Part shown: positions 1 through 9,313 of the stretch, in pieces
Numbering within the stretch: position 1 is the stretch's first letter
How the letters are laid out: each line of letters starts with the position of its first letter
Assembly: GCA_044225565.1 (NCBI GenBank)
Contig: JBGAIL010000022.1
Span: forward strand, 1 to 38,318
DNA: 38,318 nt
Direction: 5' to 3'
Origin: CAVXAE01 sp044225565
Lineage (GTDB): Bacteria > Pseudomonadota > Gammaproteobacteria > Steroidobacterales > Steroidobacteraceae
Notes under the pieces: model-generated
Database searches by the model: none
Told to the model about the DNA's origin: nothing
What the model saw: only the letters and a program-made list of their open reading frames with translations
Program-made: the position numbers and the translations under genes

Positions 1-879
1 GCCGAAGACCACGCCGCCCTTGTCGGATTGCGTGACGTAGAAATGGCCCGCGCCGTAGGTCAGCACCACGCCCAGCACCGGCTTGACCGCTTCCGTGACG
101 AAGGCCTGGAGCACGTGGCTCTCGATCGGCAGTCGCAGGCCGGCCATGGCGCCGAGGCGCGAAGTATTGCCGGCCACGGCAAGGCCCACTCGATTGGCAC
201 CGATGAAGCCACGGCTCGTGTGCGCGCCGCGGATGCGGCCGCCCTGCACTTCGAGGCCGACCACTTCGCAATCCTGGATGATGTCCACGCCGAGACGGTC
301 GGCGGCCCGCGCGTAGCCCCATACGACCGCGTCGTGACGCGCCGTGCCGCCTCGCGGCTGCAGCAGGCCGCCACGGATGGGAAAGCGCGCATTCTCGAAA
401 TCCAGACCAGGCACCAGGCGCGCGACTTCGCCGGGGCCGAGCAGCTCGGCATCGGCTCCTCCCAGCAGCATCGCATTTCCACGGCGGGCGTAGGCGTCGC
501 GCTGCGGGTCGGTGTGGAAGAGGTTCAGCACGCCGCGCTGGCTCATCATCACGTTGAAGTCCAGCTCCGATTCGAGGCGCTCCCACATCCGCAGCGACCA
601 TTCGTAGAAGCGGACGCTGGCGGGAAGCAGGTAGTTCGAGCGGACCATCGTGGTGTTGCGGCCCGCATTGCCGGAACCGATCCAGCCTTTCTCGAGCACG
701 GCGATGTCGCGGATACCGTAGGTCTTCGCCAGGTAGTAGGCCGTGGCGAGGCCGTGCCCTCCCCCGCCGACGATGATGACCTCGTAGTTGCGGCGCGGCT
801 CGGGATCGCGCCAGGCCACCGGCCAGCTGCGGTGGCCACGCATCGCCTCGCGAAGGAGAGTGAGGAAGGAGTAGCGCAC
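1..879 (-). CDS. soxB: Sarcosine oxidase beta subunit (3' end cut by window)
   Basis: This gene encodes the FAD subunit of heterotetrameric sarcosine oxidase, which converts sarcosine to glycine and feeds the methyl carbon to tetrahydrofolate. Reading the minus strand gives 293 uninterrupted codons that run off the left edge, against about 410 for the family. Residues 33-60 form the dinucleotide fold (VIIVGGGGHGLATAYYLAK). The family signature ARHDAVVWGYARAA near residue 182 contains the histidine that carries covalent FMN in characterised SoxB proteins. A GTG start at 879 gives the usual N-terminus (RYSF...REAMRGHRSWPVAWRDPEP). The regulator gene ends 92 bases upstream on the same strand. 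In related bacteria soxD, soxA and soxG follow, and they would lie left of this window. Only the beta subunit is visible, so the full complex is inferred. Confidence 0.9.
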   Translation of the reverse strand, partial: MRYSFLTLLREAMRGHRSWPVAWRDPEPRRNYEVIIVGGGGHGLATAYYLAKTYGIRDIAVLEKGWIGSGNAGRNTTMVRSNYLLPASVRFYEWSLRMWERLESELDFNVMMSQRGVLNLFHTDPQRDAYARRGNAMLLGGADAELLGPGEVARLVPGLDFENARFPIRGGLLQPRGGTARHDAVVWGYARAADRLGVDIIQDCEVVGLEVQGGRIRGAHTSRGFIGANRVGLAVAGNTSRLGAMAGLRLPIESHVLQAFVTEAVKPVLGVVLTYGAGHFYVTQSDKGGVVFG

Positions 880-971
880 GCGAGGAAGGTAGCCGAGGGG
901 TCGCGCCCACGCAGCGCTCGCAGAGACGCCTTTGCGCCGGCCCGCGCCTTGGGCCGGTGTGCGCCGGCACC

Positions 972-1994
972 TCAGCCGCCGGGGCGCCGCTCGTCATGAG
1001 GCGCGTGCCCGTACTCCTTGCGGAAGCAACGCGCGAAATGGCTGGCGTTCATGTAGCCGCAGGCCGCGGCGATCTCGCTGACCGAATGCGTCGTTTGCTG
1101 CAGCATGTGCCGTGCGCGCTGGAGCCGAAGGCGTGCGTACTGCACGGACGGGCTGCATCCCAGATGCCGCTTGAACAGCCGGTCGAGTTGCCTCACCGAT
1201 ACACCAGCCTGCTGCGCCAGTTGCGTACGGGTCAGCGGCTCTTCCACGTTCGCTTCCATTCCGACGAGCAGATCGAGCAGCCGTTGGTCGCTCACCCCGA
1301 AGCGCCCGCGCGGATCCATCCGCTGAGGGCTGTCGCGGTCGCGAATCTCCGTATGCAACAAGGAATCCGACACCGCCGCGGCGAGCTTCGGGCCGTGGTG
1401 CCCCGCAATCAGCGCGAGCGCGAGATCCAGCGAGGCCACGCCACCGGCGCACGTGAGCCGGTTTCGATCCAGCTCGAACCGCGTCCTCACCACCCGCACG
1501 TCCGGAAACTCTTCGGCAAAACTCGCGGACTGCTCCCAGTGAATGGTGCACCGGTAGCCGGACAGCAGTCCTGCTCGCGCGAGCACGTAGGCGCCCGCGG
1601 AAATGCCCCCGATCATGCAGCCGGAGCGCGCAAGCGCGCGCAAAGCAGCGTAAGTCCGCTGATGCCGGTAGTGCTCGACGCCCGTGCCCGCGCATACCAG
1701 AACGAGATTCGGGCGGCCGATGCGCTCCACGCCGAGATCGGGCACCACGGTCATGCCGCTGGAGGATTTGGTGGGCTCGCCGCTCGGTGTGACGACGGAC
1801 CATTGATACAGCGTACGGCCGGTGAGACGGTTGGCGGAGCGCAGCGGCTCGACCGCCGCGGCATACGTCATCAGCGGGAAATCGGGGATCAGCAGGTAGC
1901 ACACGTAGAACGGCGGCGCTTCGACCGGACGGGCCTCCTGGCCACGGCCGGCACCGGGGCCTGGGCCGGCGCGAACGGGTCTCTCCGGGAACAT
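972..1994 (-). CDS. GlxA/GbdR-like AraC-family regulator
   Basis: The 340-residue protein has two parts. Residues about 28-200 form a DJ-1/PfpI-like amidotransferase fold (YLLIPDFPLMTYAAAVEPLR, then GCMIGGISAGAYVLARAG). Residues about 225-335 form an AraC-type double helix-turn-helix (LTRTQLAQQAGVSVRQLDRLFK, then VSEIAAACGYMNASHFARCF). This is the GlxA architecture used by GbdR, SouR and CdhR, which control glycine betaine, sarcosine and carnitine catabolism in Pseudomonas. The position just upstream of soxB on the same strand fits a SouR- or GbdR-like activator of sarcosine use; that role is inferred from neighbourhood. The start is uncertain: the first about 25 residues are Pro/Gly-rich and could be non-coding. 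Confidence 0.85.
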   Translation of the reverse strand: MFPERPVRAGPGPGAGRGQEARPVEAPPFYVCYLLIPDFPLMTYAAAVEPLRSANRLTGRTLYQWSVVTPSGEPTKSSSGMTVVPDLGVERIGRPNLVLVCAGTGVEHYRHQRTYAALRALARSGCMIGGISAGAYVLARAGLLSGYRCTIHWEQSASFAEEFPDVRVVRTRFELDRNRLTCAGGVASLDLALALIAGHHGPKLAAAVSDSLLHTEIRDRDSPQRMDPRGRFGVSDQRLLDLLVGMEANVEEPLTRTQLAQQAGVSVRQLDRLFKRHLGCSPSVQYARLRLQRARHMLQQTTHSVSEIAAACGYMNASHFARCFRKEYGHAPHDERRPGG

Positions 1995-2110
1995 GGTCGC
2001 GGGTCGCCCCTGGGTTACTGTTTGCTCACCGTCGGAGCCGCTGCATATGCATTTCCCACCCCGCCGTCACCGTCCGCAGCATGCCATCGCCCGGCATTGC
2101 GAGGGAAGCC

Positions 2111-2629
2111 ATGCCAGCGGCTGACGGCGCAGCGCTGCTCTCCTGCTATCACCAGTGCGACGAGTTGCTGCGCCGGTACGTGCGCCGCAAGGCGCCGACC
2201 GACGCGGACCGCGAGGACATCGTCCAGGACGTCTACATGCGCCTCGCCCGCATGCCGAGCCTGAACGGCATCCGCGACCTCCGCGCGTTCGCCATGCACG
2301 CCGCCAAGAACCTGCTGCGGGACCGATCCCGGCGGGCACGCAAGCGCGCGCAGGTGCTCGACGAATCGGGCGCCGAGGAGATGTTCGACATGGCGGACCT
2401 CAGCAGCGAGCCTTCGCTGGTGTTCGAATCCGACGAGACGCTGCACGAGGCGGCGCGTGTGCTGGGCTCGCTGAAGGCCGGCACCCGCCAGGCCTTCCTG
2501 CGGTATCGGCTCGATGCCTGGCCTCATGCCGACATCGCGAGCGAGATGGGCATTTCAATCAGCATGGTCGAGAAGCACCTGAGGGCCGCCTGCGCGGCAT
2601 TGCGCAGCGCGGGCATCCAGGCACGCTGA
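2111..2629 (+). CDS. ECF-type RNA polymerase sigma factor
   Basis: A small sigma-70 factor of about 172 residues. Region 2 is visible near the N-terminus (LLRRYVRRKAPTDADREDIV, QDVYMRL), followed by a basic stretch (LLRDRSRRARKRAQ). Region 4 is a helix-turn-helix near the C-terminus (WPHADIASEMGISISMVEKH). The overall look is FecI-like. I place the start at the ATG at 2111 because GAGGGA lies just upstream; an in-frame ATG at 2081 would add ten residues. No FecR-like anti-sigma gene is adjacent, so how it is controlled is not visible. The dipeptidase gene begins 27 bases downstream and may be co-transcribed. Confidence 0.82.
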   Translation: MPAADGAALLSCYHQCDELLRRYVRRKAPTDADREDIVQDVYMRLARMPSLNGIRDLRAFAMHAAKNLLRDRSRRARKRAQVLDESGAEEMFDMADLSSEPSLVFESDETLHEAARVLGSLKAGTRQAFLRYRLDAWPHADIASEMGISISMVEKHLRAACAALRSAGIQAR

Positions 2630-2656
2630 CCGTTCCAGGCCGAAGGGGGAAGCACG

Positions 2657-3826
2657 ATGAGACGAAGAGATTTCCTGCGGCAGGCGACCACCATGAGTGG
2701 CGCCGCGCTGCCGGCGCTTGCGGCAGTGAGCGGCGCCATGGCATTGCCGGGGCTGGCCGCGGCGTCAGATGGTGGCGCAACGCAGCCGGCACTTGCAGCC
2801 GGCGCGCCAGCGGCGCCTTCGAAGAGGCCCGACCCTTACGGCACGATCGTCGTGAACGGACTCGACCCTTCGGTGCTCAGCCGCGAGTACGTGGACATGC
2901 AGCGTGCCGCCGGCGTGGACTGCTGGCACCTCAGCATGGATCAGCTGCGCTCGTTCGCCGACGCGCACAATTTCGCGGATGCGAACCGAGAGGTGATCCG
3001 CATCGTGCGCTCGGTGAGCGAGATACGCGCCGCGAAGCAGGAAGGCAGGCTCGCATTGCTGCTCGGCTGGCAGGATGCGAACCCCCTCACCGGCCTGCGC
3101 GATGGGCCCAACGACTGGTGGAGCGACCCGCCGCGCAGTGAGCTGCGCGCGTACTACGAGCTCGGCTTGCGGGTGTGCGGCATCGCCTATCAGATCGCCA
3201 ACACCTTCGGCGGCGGCGGCATCGACGGCCACATGGGCCTCAGCCGGGCAGGCCGTCGACTGGTCGAGGAGATCCACAAGCTGCGCATCGTGCTGGACGT
3301 GGGTGGCCACACCGGCGACCGCGCGAGCCTCGACGCGCTGGCCATGTCCTCTGGCGTGCCGATCATCGCGAGCCATGCCAACACGCGCAAGTTCGCCAAC
3401 AGCGCGCGCAACCTGAGTGATGAGGTGATCGACGGCATCGCGCGCACCGACGGCGTGATCGGCATGGTGGCCATCAGCGACTTCGTCATGCGCGGCAAGG
3501 AGATGGCGAACGTCGAGCCGAGCCCGCTGGGTACGGTGGACGACATGCTGAAGCACGCGGACTACCTGAAGAAGCGCATCGGCGCGCGTCACGTCGGGCT
3601 CGGCCCCGACTTCACGCACGGAATGTCGCTGAACCGGGACTACGCATTGTTCGGCGCCGAAGCGATGGACAAAGGCCCACGCCGCTACGTGCAGGGATTC
3701 GAGAGCATCACGGGACTACCCAACGTGGTAGCTGCACTGCAGCGGCACGGCTGGACGCAGGAGGAGCTCCGCGGCTTCCTCGGCGGCAACTGGCTGCGGG
3801 TCTACGAAAAGGTATGGGGCGGCTGA
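2657..3826 (+). CDS. Tat-exported M19-family (renal dipeptidase-like) protein
   Basis: A 389-residue member of the membrane dipeptidase (M19) family, which hydrolyses dipeptides, including those with D-residues, at a binuclear zinc site. The N-terminus MRRRDFLRQA followed by an Ala-rich hydrophobic stretch is a twin-arginine signal, so it should act in the periplasm. Recognisable blocks are LDVGGHTGDRA, PIIASHANTR and HVGLGPDFTHGM, which carry the later histidine ligands and the conserved Asp. The usual N-terminal HxD metal motif is absent: VVNGLDPS stands in its place. The bridging glutamate block reads GWQDAN rather than EGG. It therefore belongs to a divergent subgroup whose substrate may not be a dipeptide. 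GGAAGC precedes the gene, which ends 27 bases before the convergent GGT gene. Confidence 0.8.
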   Translation: MRRRDFLRQATTMSGAALPALAAVSGAMALPGLAAASDGGATQPALAAGAPAAPSKRPDPYGTIVVNGLDPSVLSREYVDMQRAAGVDCWHLSMDQLRSFADAHNFADANREVIRIVRSVSEIRAAKQEGRLALLLGWQDANPLTGLRDGPNDWWSDPPRSELRAYYELGLRVCGIAYQIANTFGGGGIDGHMGLSRAGRRLVEEIHKLRIVLDVGGHTGDRASLDALAMSSGVPIIASHANTRKFANSARNLSDEVIDGIARTDGVIGMVAISDFVMRGKEMANVEPSPLGTVDDMLKHADYLKKRIGARHVGLGPDFTHGMSLNRDYALFGAEAMDKGPRRYVQGFESITGLPNVVAALQRHGWTQEELRGFLGGNWLRVYEKVWGG

Positions 3827-3853
3827 CGCTGCGGGCCTGATGCCGCGCCCGCC

Positions 3854-5557
<1,704 letters not shown>

Positions 5558-5608
5558 CTCGAGCCTCCTGATCGCTTGACGCCGCTGCGGCCTCGAGCCG
5601 CAACGCGC

Positions 5609-6316
5609 TTACTTCACGATGTCGAGCAGCTCGACCTCGAATACCAGCGTCGAGCCCGGCTTGATGCGGGGCGGCGAGCCGCGCTCGCCGTAAGCCAGCT
5701 CCGACGGACAGACCAGCCGGCTCTTGCCTCCCACCTTCATGAGCTGAACGCCTTCCGTCCAGCACGGGATGACGCCGTTCAGCGGGAAGGTGGCGGGCTC
5801 GCCGCGCTGCAGGGAGCTGTCGAACACGGTGCCGTCGATGAGTTTGCCCTCGTAGTGCACTTTCACCTGGTCCGTCGCCTTCGGCGATGCGCCGGTGCCG
5901 GCCTTCAGCTCCGTGATCACGAGACCCGAGGCGGTGCGCTGGGCGCCGGGCTCGGCAGCGGCCTTTTCCATGAAGGCCTTGCCCGCTTCGGCCTGCTTCG
6001 CATTCAGCGCGGTGACGCGGGACTCGTGCAGCTTCTGCACCTGCTCGCGGAAGTTGTCGACGTCGACCTCGAGCTTCTTCTTGCCGACGCCATCCGAAAG
6101 GCCGCGCTTCACGATCTCGAGCTCCTTCTCGGTGAGCTGGAAGCCCTCGAGGTTCTGGCTGACGAGCGCGCCGAGGGCGTACAGGGCCTTGTCCTCTTCC
6201 GTGGCGAGCGCCGCGGGGGCGGGCGGAGCCGGCGGCTCCTTGGGCTTGCAGGCTGCGAGGGCCAGCAGAGTCGCGGACGAGGCGAGCAGCGCAACGAGAG
6301 CCGAGGTGAGACGCAT
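5609..6316 (-). CDS. FKBP-type peptidyl-prolyl isomerase lipoprotein (Mip/FklB-like)
   Basis: The 235-residue protein catalyses cis-trans isomerisation of proline bonds in the periplasm. I choose the ATG at 6316, which has GGAG six bases upstream and gives a clean lipoprotein signal: a hydrophobic stretch ending LALAAC with Cys23 as lipidation site. Residues about 45-115 form the charged helical dimerisation domain of Mip-like proteins (LYALGALVSQNLEGFQLTEK). Residues about 125-235 are the FKBP domain (VKVHYEGKLIDGTVFDSS, VIPCWTEGVQLMKVGGK, SELAYGERG, TLVFEVELLDIVK). It lies between the S15 hydrolase and GGT genes on the same strand. A folding role for the secreted enzymes encoded beside it is plausible but not shown. 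Confidence 0.93.
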   Translation of the reverse strand: MRLTSALVALLASSATLLALAACKPKEPPAPPAPAALATEEDKALYALGALVSQNLEGFQLTEKELEIVKRGLSDGVGKKKLEVDVDNFREQVQKLHESRVTALNAKQAEAGKAFMEKAAAEPGAQRTASGLVITELKAGTGASPKATDQVKVHYEGKLIDGTVFDSSLQRGEPATFPLNGVIPCWTEGVQLMKVGGKSRLVCPSELAYGERGSPPRIKPGSTLVFEVELLDIVK

Positions 6317-6385
6317 CGGGAGCTCCGGAAAATGAGGAGCCGGGTAGTCTAGGGACATGGGATGGCGATTGCCACCCGACGGTCC

Positions 6386-6425
6386 GGGCCCGCGTGCCGG
6401 CCGGTGTGGTTGGCGGCGCGGGCCC
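6386..6425. terminator. Perfect 9-bp GC-rich inverted repeat between two genes
   Basis: GGGCCCGCG at 6386-6394 is matched by CGCGGGCCC at 6417-6425, giving a nine-pair stem with a 22-base loop. It sits in the 129-base gap between the end of the S15 hydrolase gene and the start of the FKBP gene, both on the minus strand. The stem is stable enough to act as a terminator or mRNA end-protecting hairpin for the upstream operon. There is no U-tract after it, so intrinsic termination is uncertain. Confidence 0.4.
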
Positions 6426-6445
6426 GGCGATGCGCAATGTGCCGC

Positions 6446-8350
6446 TCAGCGCACGATCGGCAGCGTGAGACGGGAGGCGTGGGCACCGCCCCGGCTCACG
6501 CCGAGCACAGGCGTGCCGGTAGCCGGGTAACGAAAGAAGGAATCCTTGTCATGGCCCGCGAGCGCCAGGCGGATGGCGTGGCCTTTCGGGATTCGTACCG
6601 AGGTGGGCAGCAGGGTGAACCCGATCTCCGCGATCTCGCCCGGCACCAGGGGCAATGCATCCCTGCGCTCGAAGCTGTGATACGGGCCGAATATCTCGTA
6701 AGGCGGCCGCTCCTTCGATACGCGCCGGTGGATCAGGCGCAGCCCGCCTTCGGTGATCATCGTGACCCGGCCGGCCGGATCCACGGCTTCGAGATAGGCA
6801 ATGACGGCGCCGTCCTCGTGGGTGGACGAGACGAACAGGGTGACCAGGGGCGTGCCGGTGATCTCGGTGTCCCGGGCCAATGGCGGCGAGGTATAGGTGA
6901 GCAGTTTTCGATCCGCCTCGCGGCGATCGCCATAGAAGACGTCGGATCCGCCGAGCTGGGTGCTCCAGCGCGTCCTGGTGCCCGAGCCGGCCTCGAAATC
7001 GATGCGGTAGCGATCGCTGGCTTCCCTTGCGGGAGGGGCATCGGGTAGCAGCTCGCCGGAAGCGGCGAGAAACCAGTGCTGACTGGCTGCGCCGGCCGGG
7101 GGCCACGTGGCGGTGTGCTTCCACCTGCGCTCCCCCATCGTGTAGTACGTGAGGCCGCGTGATGGCGGGCCGCCGCGAGCCGACGATGCCGCGGCGGCCT
7201 CGGGACGTGCCGCATCGCCACCCATGAGCGGCTCGAGGAAATCAAAAATCTGCGCGTATTGCTCCGCGACGCTCGGGGTGACGGGCGCATCCTCGGCGTT
7301 GAAGACCTCCGCGTCGAGCTCCGCCGCATGCGTCCACGGGCCGATGATGTAGTAGCCGTCGGGATGCTTCACGAAGCGGGCCAGCACGCCTGCAGCCGTG
7401 CCCGCGTCCATCCAGCTGGCCCAATGATAGGACGGCACGGCACGATTCTGCTGCCGCACGGCCAACAGGTAAGGCGTCACGATTCCATTGCACGCGGCCG
7501 AGAGATCCCCAGTGAGCGGCAGGTCGTCACGGAAATTCGCGGCGGAGAGCACGGCATAGAAGTCCTGGTTCTGCGCGTGCTCGGCGACAGCGCGCGCTAG
7601 CTCGCGACGCCCGGGATCCGCATCCACTGGCTTGACGCCGATCAGCTTCTCGCCATGCGGACCTCGGCTGCGCCAGTTGCCGGGCGGCACGCTGTCGTTG
7701 TCCAGCGCGCGAACGGCGGTGGCCCACCTGTCAGTGATGAGTGCGTTGCGCAGGCCCCCGGGAAACAGGATCGACGCGTAAGCATCGAAGTCCGTGAAGC
7801 GCGGTACGGCTGCCACCAGGGCCGGGGACGCATCGTAGGCAGCGTGCTCTGCCGTGTTGCCGGTGTAGGAAATGCCGATGGCCGCCACGCGACCGTTCGA
7901 CCAGGGCTGCGCGGCGATCCAGTCGACGACGAAGCGGAAGTCGCGCGTCTCGCAGGTAGAGAATTCCGCGGCGCGCGAGCCGAACGACGCGCCGCTCCCG
8001 CGAGTGTCCGCCACGACCACCGCGTAGCCTGCGGCCAGCATGGTCTTCGTGGGCTCGTCGATCTCGACGGGCCGAGGGTTCATTTCCCGCGCTCGCCAGT
8101 AGCGTGTGAAGCTCACCAGCGTCGCGAAACGCCGATCAGCCCGGGATGTCTCGGGGATCCAGACTTCCGCTGCGATGCGGGTGCCATCGGGCATGGGGAC
8201 GTAGACCGCAAGATTTCTCGCTGCGACGGGCTGTGCCGTGGCTGTTGCAGGAGCGGCGCTGGCGGCAACGACGGCCGAGTGGGCACTTGCGGCTCCTGCG
8301 ACCGCCGCAGCCGCCGCAACGACCACCGCCCATGGCGCGCGACGCTTCAT
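6446..8350 (-). CDS. Secreted CocE/NonD-family (S15) hydrolase
   Basis: A 634-residue alpha/beta hydrolase of the CocE/NonD (peptidase S15-like) family, which includes cocaine esterase and alpha-amino acid ester hydrolases. The start MKRRAPWAVVVAAAAAVAGA is a signal peptide, so it acts outside the cytoplasm. Visible blocks are YVPMPDGTRIAAEVWIPE (about 50-67), VVVADTRGSGASFG (about 111-124), the nucleophile elbow GISYTG with Ser161, and the catalytic histidine block YIIGPWTHAAEL. Residues about 430-634 form the jelly-roll C-terminal domain typical of the family. Its ATG overlaps the stop of the BKACE gene as ATGA (8347-8350), which suggests translational coupling. Ester or amide substrates bearing an amino group would fit the downstream chemistry, but this is inference. 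Confidence 0.88.
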   Translation of the reverse strand: MKRRAPWAVVVAAAAAVAGAASAHSAVVAASAAPATATAQPVAARNLAVYVPMPDGTRIAAEVWIPETSRADRRFATLVSFTRYWRAREMNPRPVEIDEPTKTMLAAGYAVVVADTRGSGASFGSRAAEFSTCETRDFRFVVDWIAAQPWSNGRVAAIGISYTGNTAEHAAYDASPALVAAVPRFTDFDAYASILFPGGLRNALITDRWATAVRALDNDSVPPGNWRSRGPHGEKLIGVKPVDADPGRRELARAVAEHAQNQDFYAVLSAANFRDDLPLTGDLSAACNGIVTPYLLAVRQQNRAVPSYHWASWMDAGTAAGVLARFVKHPDGYYIIGPWTHAAELDAEVFNAEDAPVTPSVAEQYAQIFDFLEPLMGGDAARPEAAAASSARGGPPSRGLTYYTMGERRWKHTATWPPAGAASQHWFLAASGELLPDAPPAREASDRYRIDFEAGSGTRTRWSTQLGGSDVFYGDRREADRKLLTYTSPPLARDTEITGTPLVTLFVSSTHEDGAVIAYLEAVDPAGRVTMITEGGLRLIHRRVSKERPPYEIFGPYHSFERRDALPLVPGEIAEIGFTLLPTSVRIPKGHAIRLALAGHDKDSFFRYPATGTPVLGVSRGGAHASRLTLPIVR

Positions 8351-9312
8351 ATCCGGACGTTCGCCCGCCCCTTGGTCTGCAGGATCTCGCGAGCCTCGTC
8401 GGGCGTGGCAACGTCGATCGACAGCTCCTCGAGAATCCGCCGGATGCGCTTCACCTGGTCCGCGTTGGAGCACGCGAGCTCCCCACGCCCGTACCAGAGA
8501 CTGTCCTCCAGCCCCACCCGTACGTGCCCGCCGAGAATCGCCGCCATCGTCACCACGGCCATCTGGTTGGCGCCCGCCGCAAGGCACGACCATTCGTAGT
8601 CGTCGCCGAACAGCTCGTCCGCCGTCTGCTTCGCATGCAGCACGTGCTTCGGATCCGCCGCGAGCCCGCCCATGAACCCGAACACGGATTGCACCAGCAA
8701 CGGAGGCTTCACCCATCCGCGATCGAGAATGAGCTTCAGCGTGTGCAGGTGCCCGATGTCGAAGCACTCGAACTCGAACCTCACGCCCCGCTCTTCGCCC
8801 AGCTCGCGCGCGATCTGCTCCATGTTCGCGTAGCTGTTGATCATGGTGATGCCGCGGGTGGCGGTCATGAACTCCCGCTCCCAGGCATGCTTGAAGCGCC
8901 CTTCGAACCGCTCGGCCAGCGCCCACAGCGCCGGATTCATCGGCCCCATGTTGAACGAGCACAGCTCCGGCGCGAACTCCCGCGGCGCCGCGAGGCGCCG
9001 CTCGAACATCGCCCGCGCGTCCGGATGGGTGATGGCCTTGCGATCCGGCTGCCCCGTGGTGATGTTGATGATGGCGTCGCAACCGCCGTGGATCTCCTCG
9101 AGGAACGGCCGGTAGTGCTCCGGATCGGTGGACGGGAATCCGTCCGCCGGGTCGCGGGCATGCAAGTGGATGATCGCCGCCCCGGCCCGGGCGGCCGCCA
9201 GCGCTTCCTCCGCGATCTGCCCCGGCGTCACCGGCAGGTACGGTGACATGCACGGCGTATGCACCGCGCCCGTGATCGCACAGGTGATGATCGCTTTCTT
9301 TCGCCGGGCCAT
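8347..9312 (-). CDS. BKACE-family beta-keto acid cleavage enzyme
   Basis: A 321-residue TIM-barrel enzyme of the BKACE family (founder: 3-keto-5-aminohexanoate cleavage enzyme, Kce). The family condenses a beta-keto acid with acetyl-CoA to give acetoacetate and a new CoA ester. The zinc motif AIIHLHARD (His49, His51) is clear, as are INITTGQ, CSFNMGPMNP and FECFDIGHLHTLKLILDRGW. Family members differ in substrate, including 3-dehydrocarnitine, beta-ketoadipate and aminated keto acids, and the specificity cannot be read from the sequence. The stop of the aminotransferase gene lies one base upstream of its ATG, and its own stop overlaps the hydrolase start. This arrangement suggests that the aminotransferase makes the beta-keto acid cleaved here. 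Confidence 0.93.
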   Translation of the reverse strand: MARRKKAIITCAITGAVHTPCMSPYLPVTPGQIAEEALAAARAGAAIIHLHARDPADGFPSTDPEHYRPFLEEIHGGCDAIINITTGQPDRKAITHPDARAMFERRLAAPREFAPELCSFNMGPMNPALWALAERFEGRFKHAWEREFMTATRGITMINSYANMEQIARELGEERGVRFEFECFDIGHLHTLKLILDRGWVKPPLLVQSVFGFMGGLAADPKHVLHAKQTADELFGDDYEWSCLAAGANQMAVVTMAAILGGHVRVGLEDSLWYGRGELACSNADQVKRIRRILEELSIDVATPDEAREILQTKGRANVRI

Positions 9313-9313
9313 G

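Noticed and set aside
2042..2051. Palindrome TGCATATGCA between the AraC-type regulator and the sigma factor gene.
   Set aside because: It is only ten bases, has no second copy nearby and fits no regulator encoded here well enough to claim.
957..2264. Long open frame on the plus strand across the AraC-family regulator.
   Set aside because: It is antisense to a clear GlxA-type protein, low-complexity and rich in Arg/His/Ala, as expected for the reverse of GC-rich codons.
6446..9253. A continuous minus-strand frame that could be read as a BKACE-hydrolase fusion of 935 residues.
   Set aside because: Its first 300 residues are out-of-frame BKACE sequence. The hydrolase has its own signal peptide at ATG 8350, overlapping the BKACE stop as ATGA.
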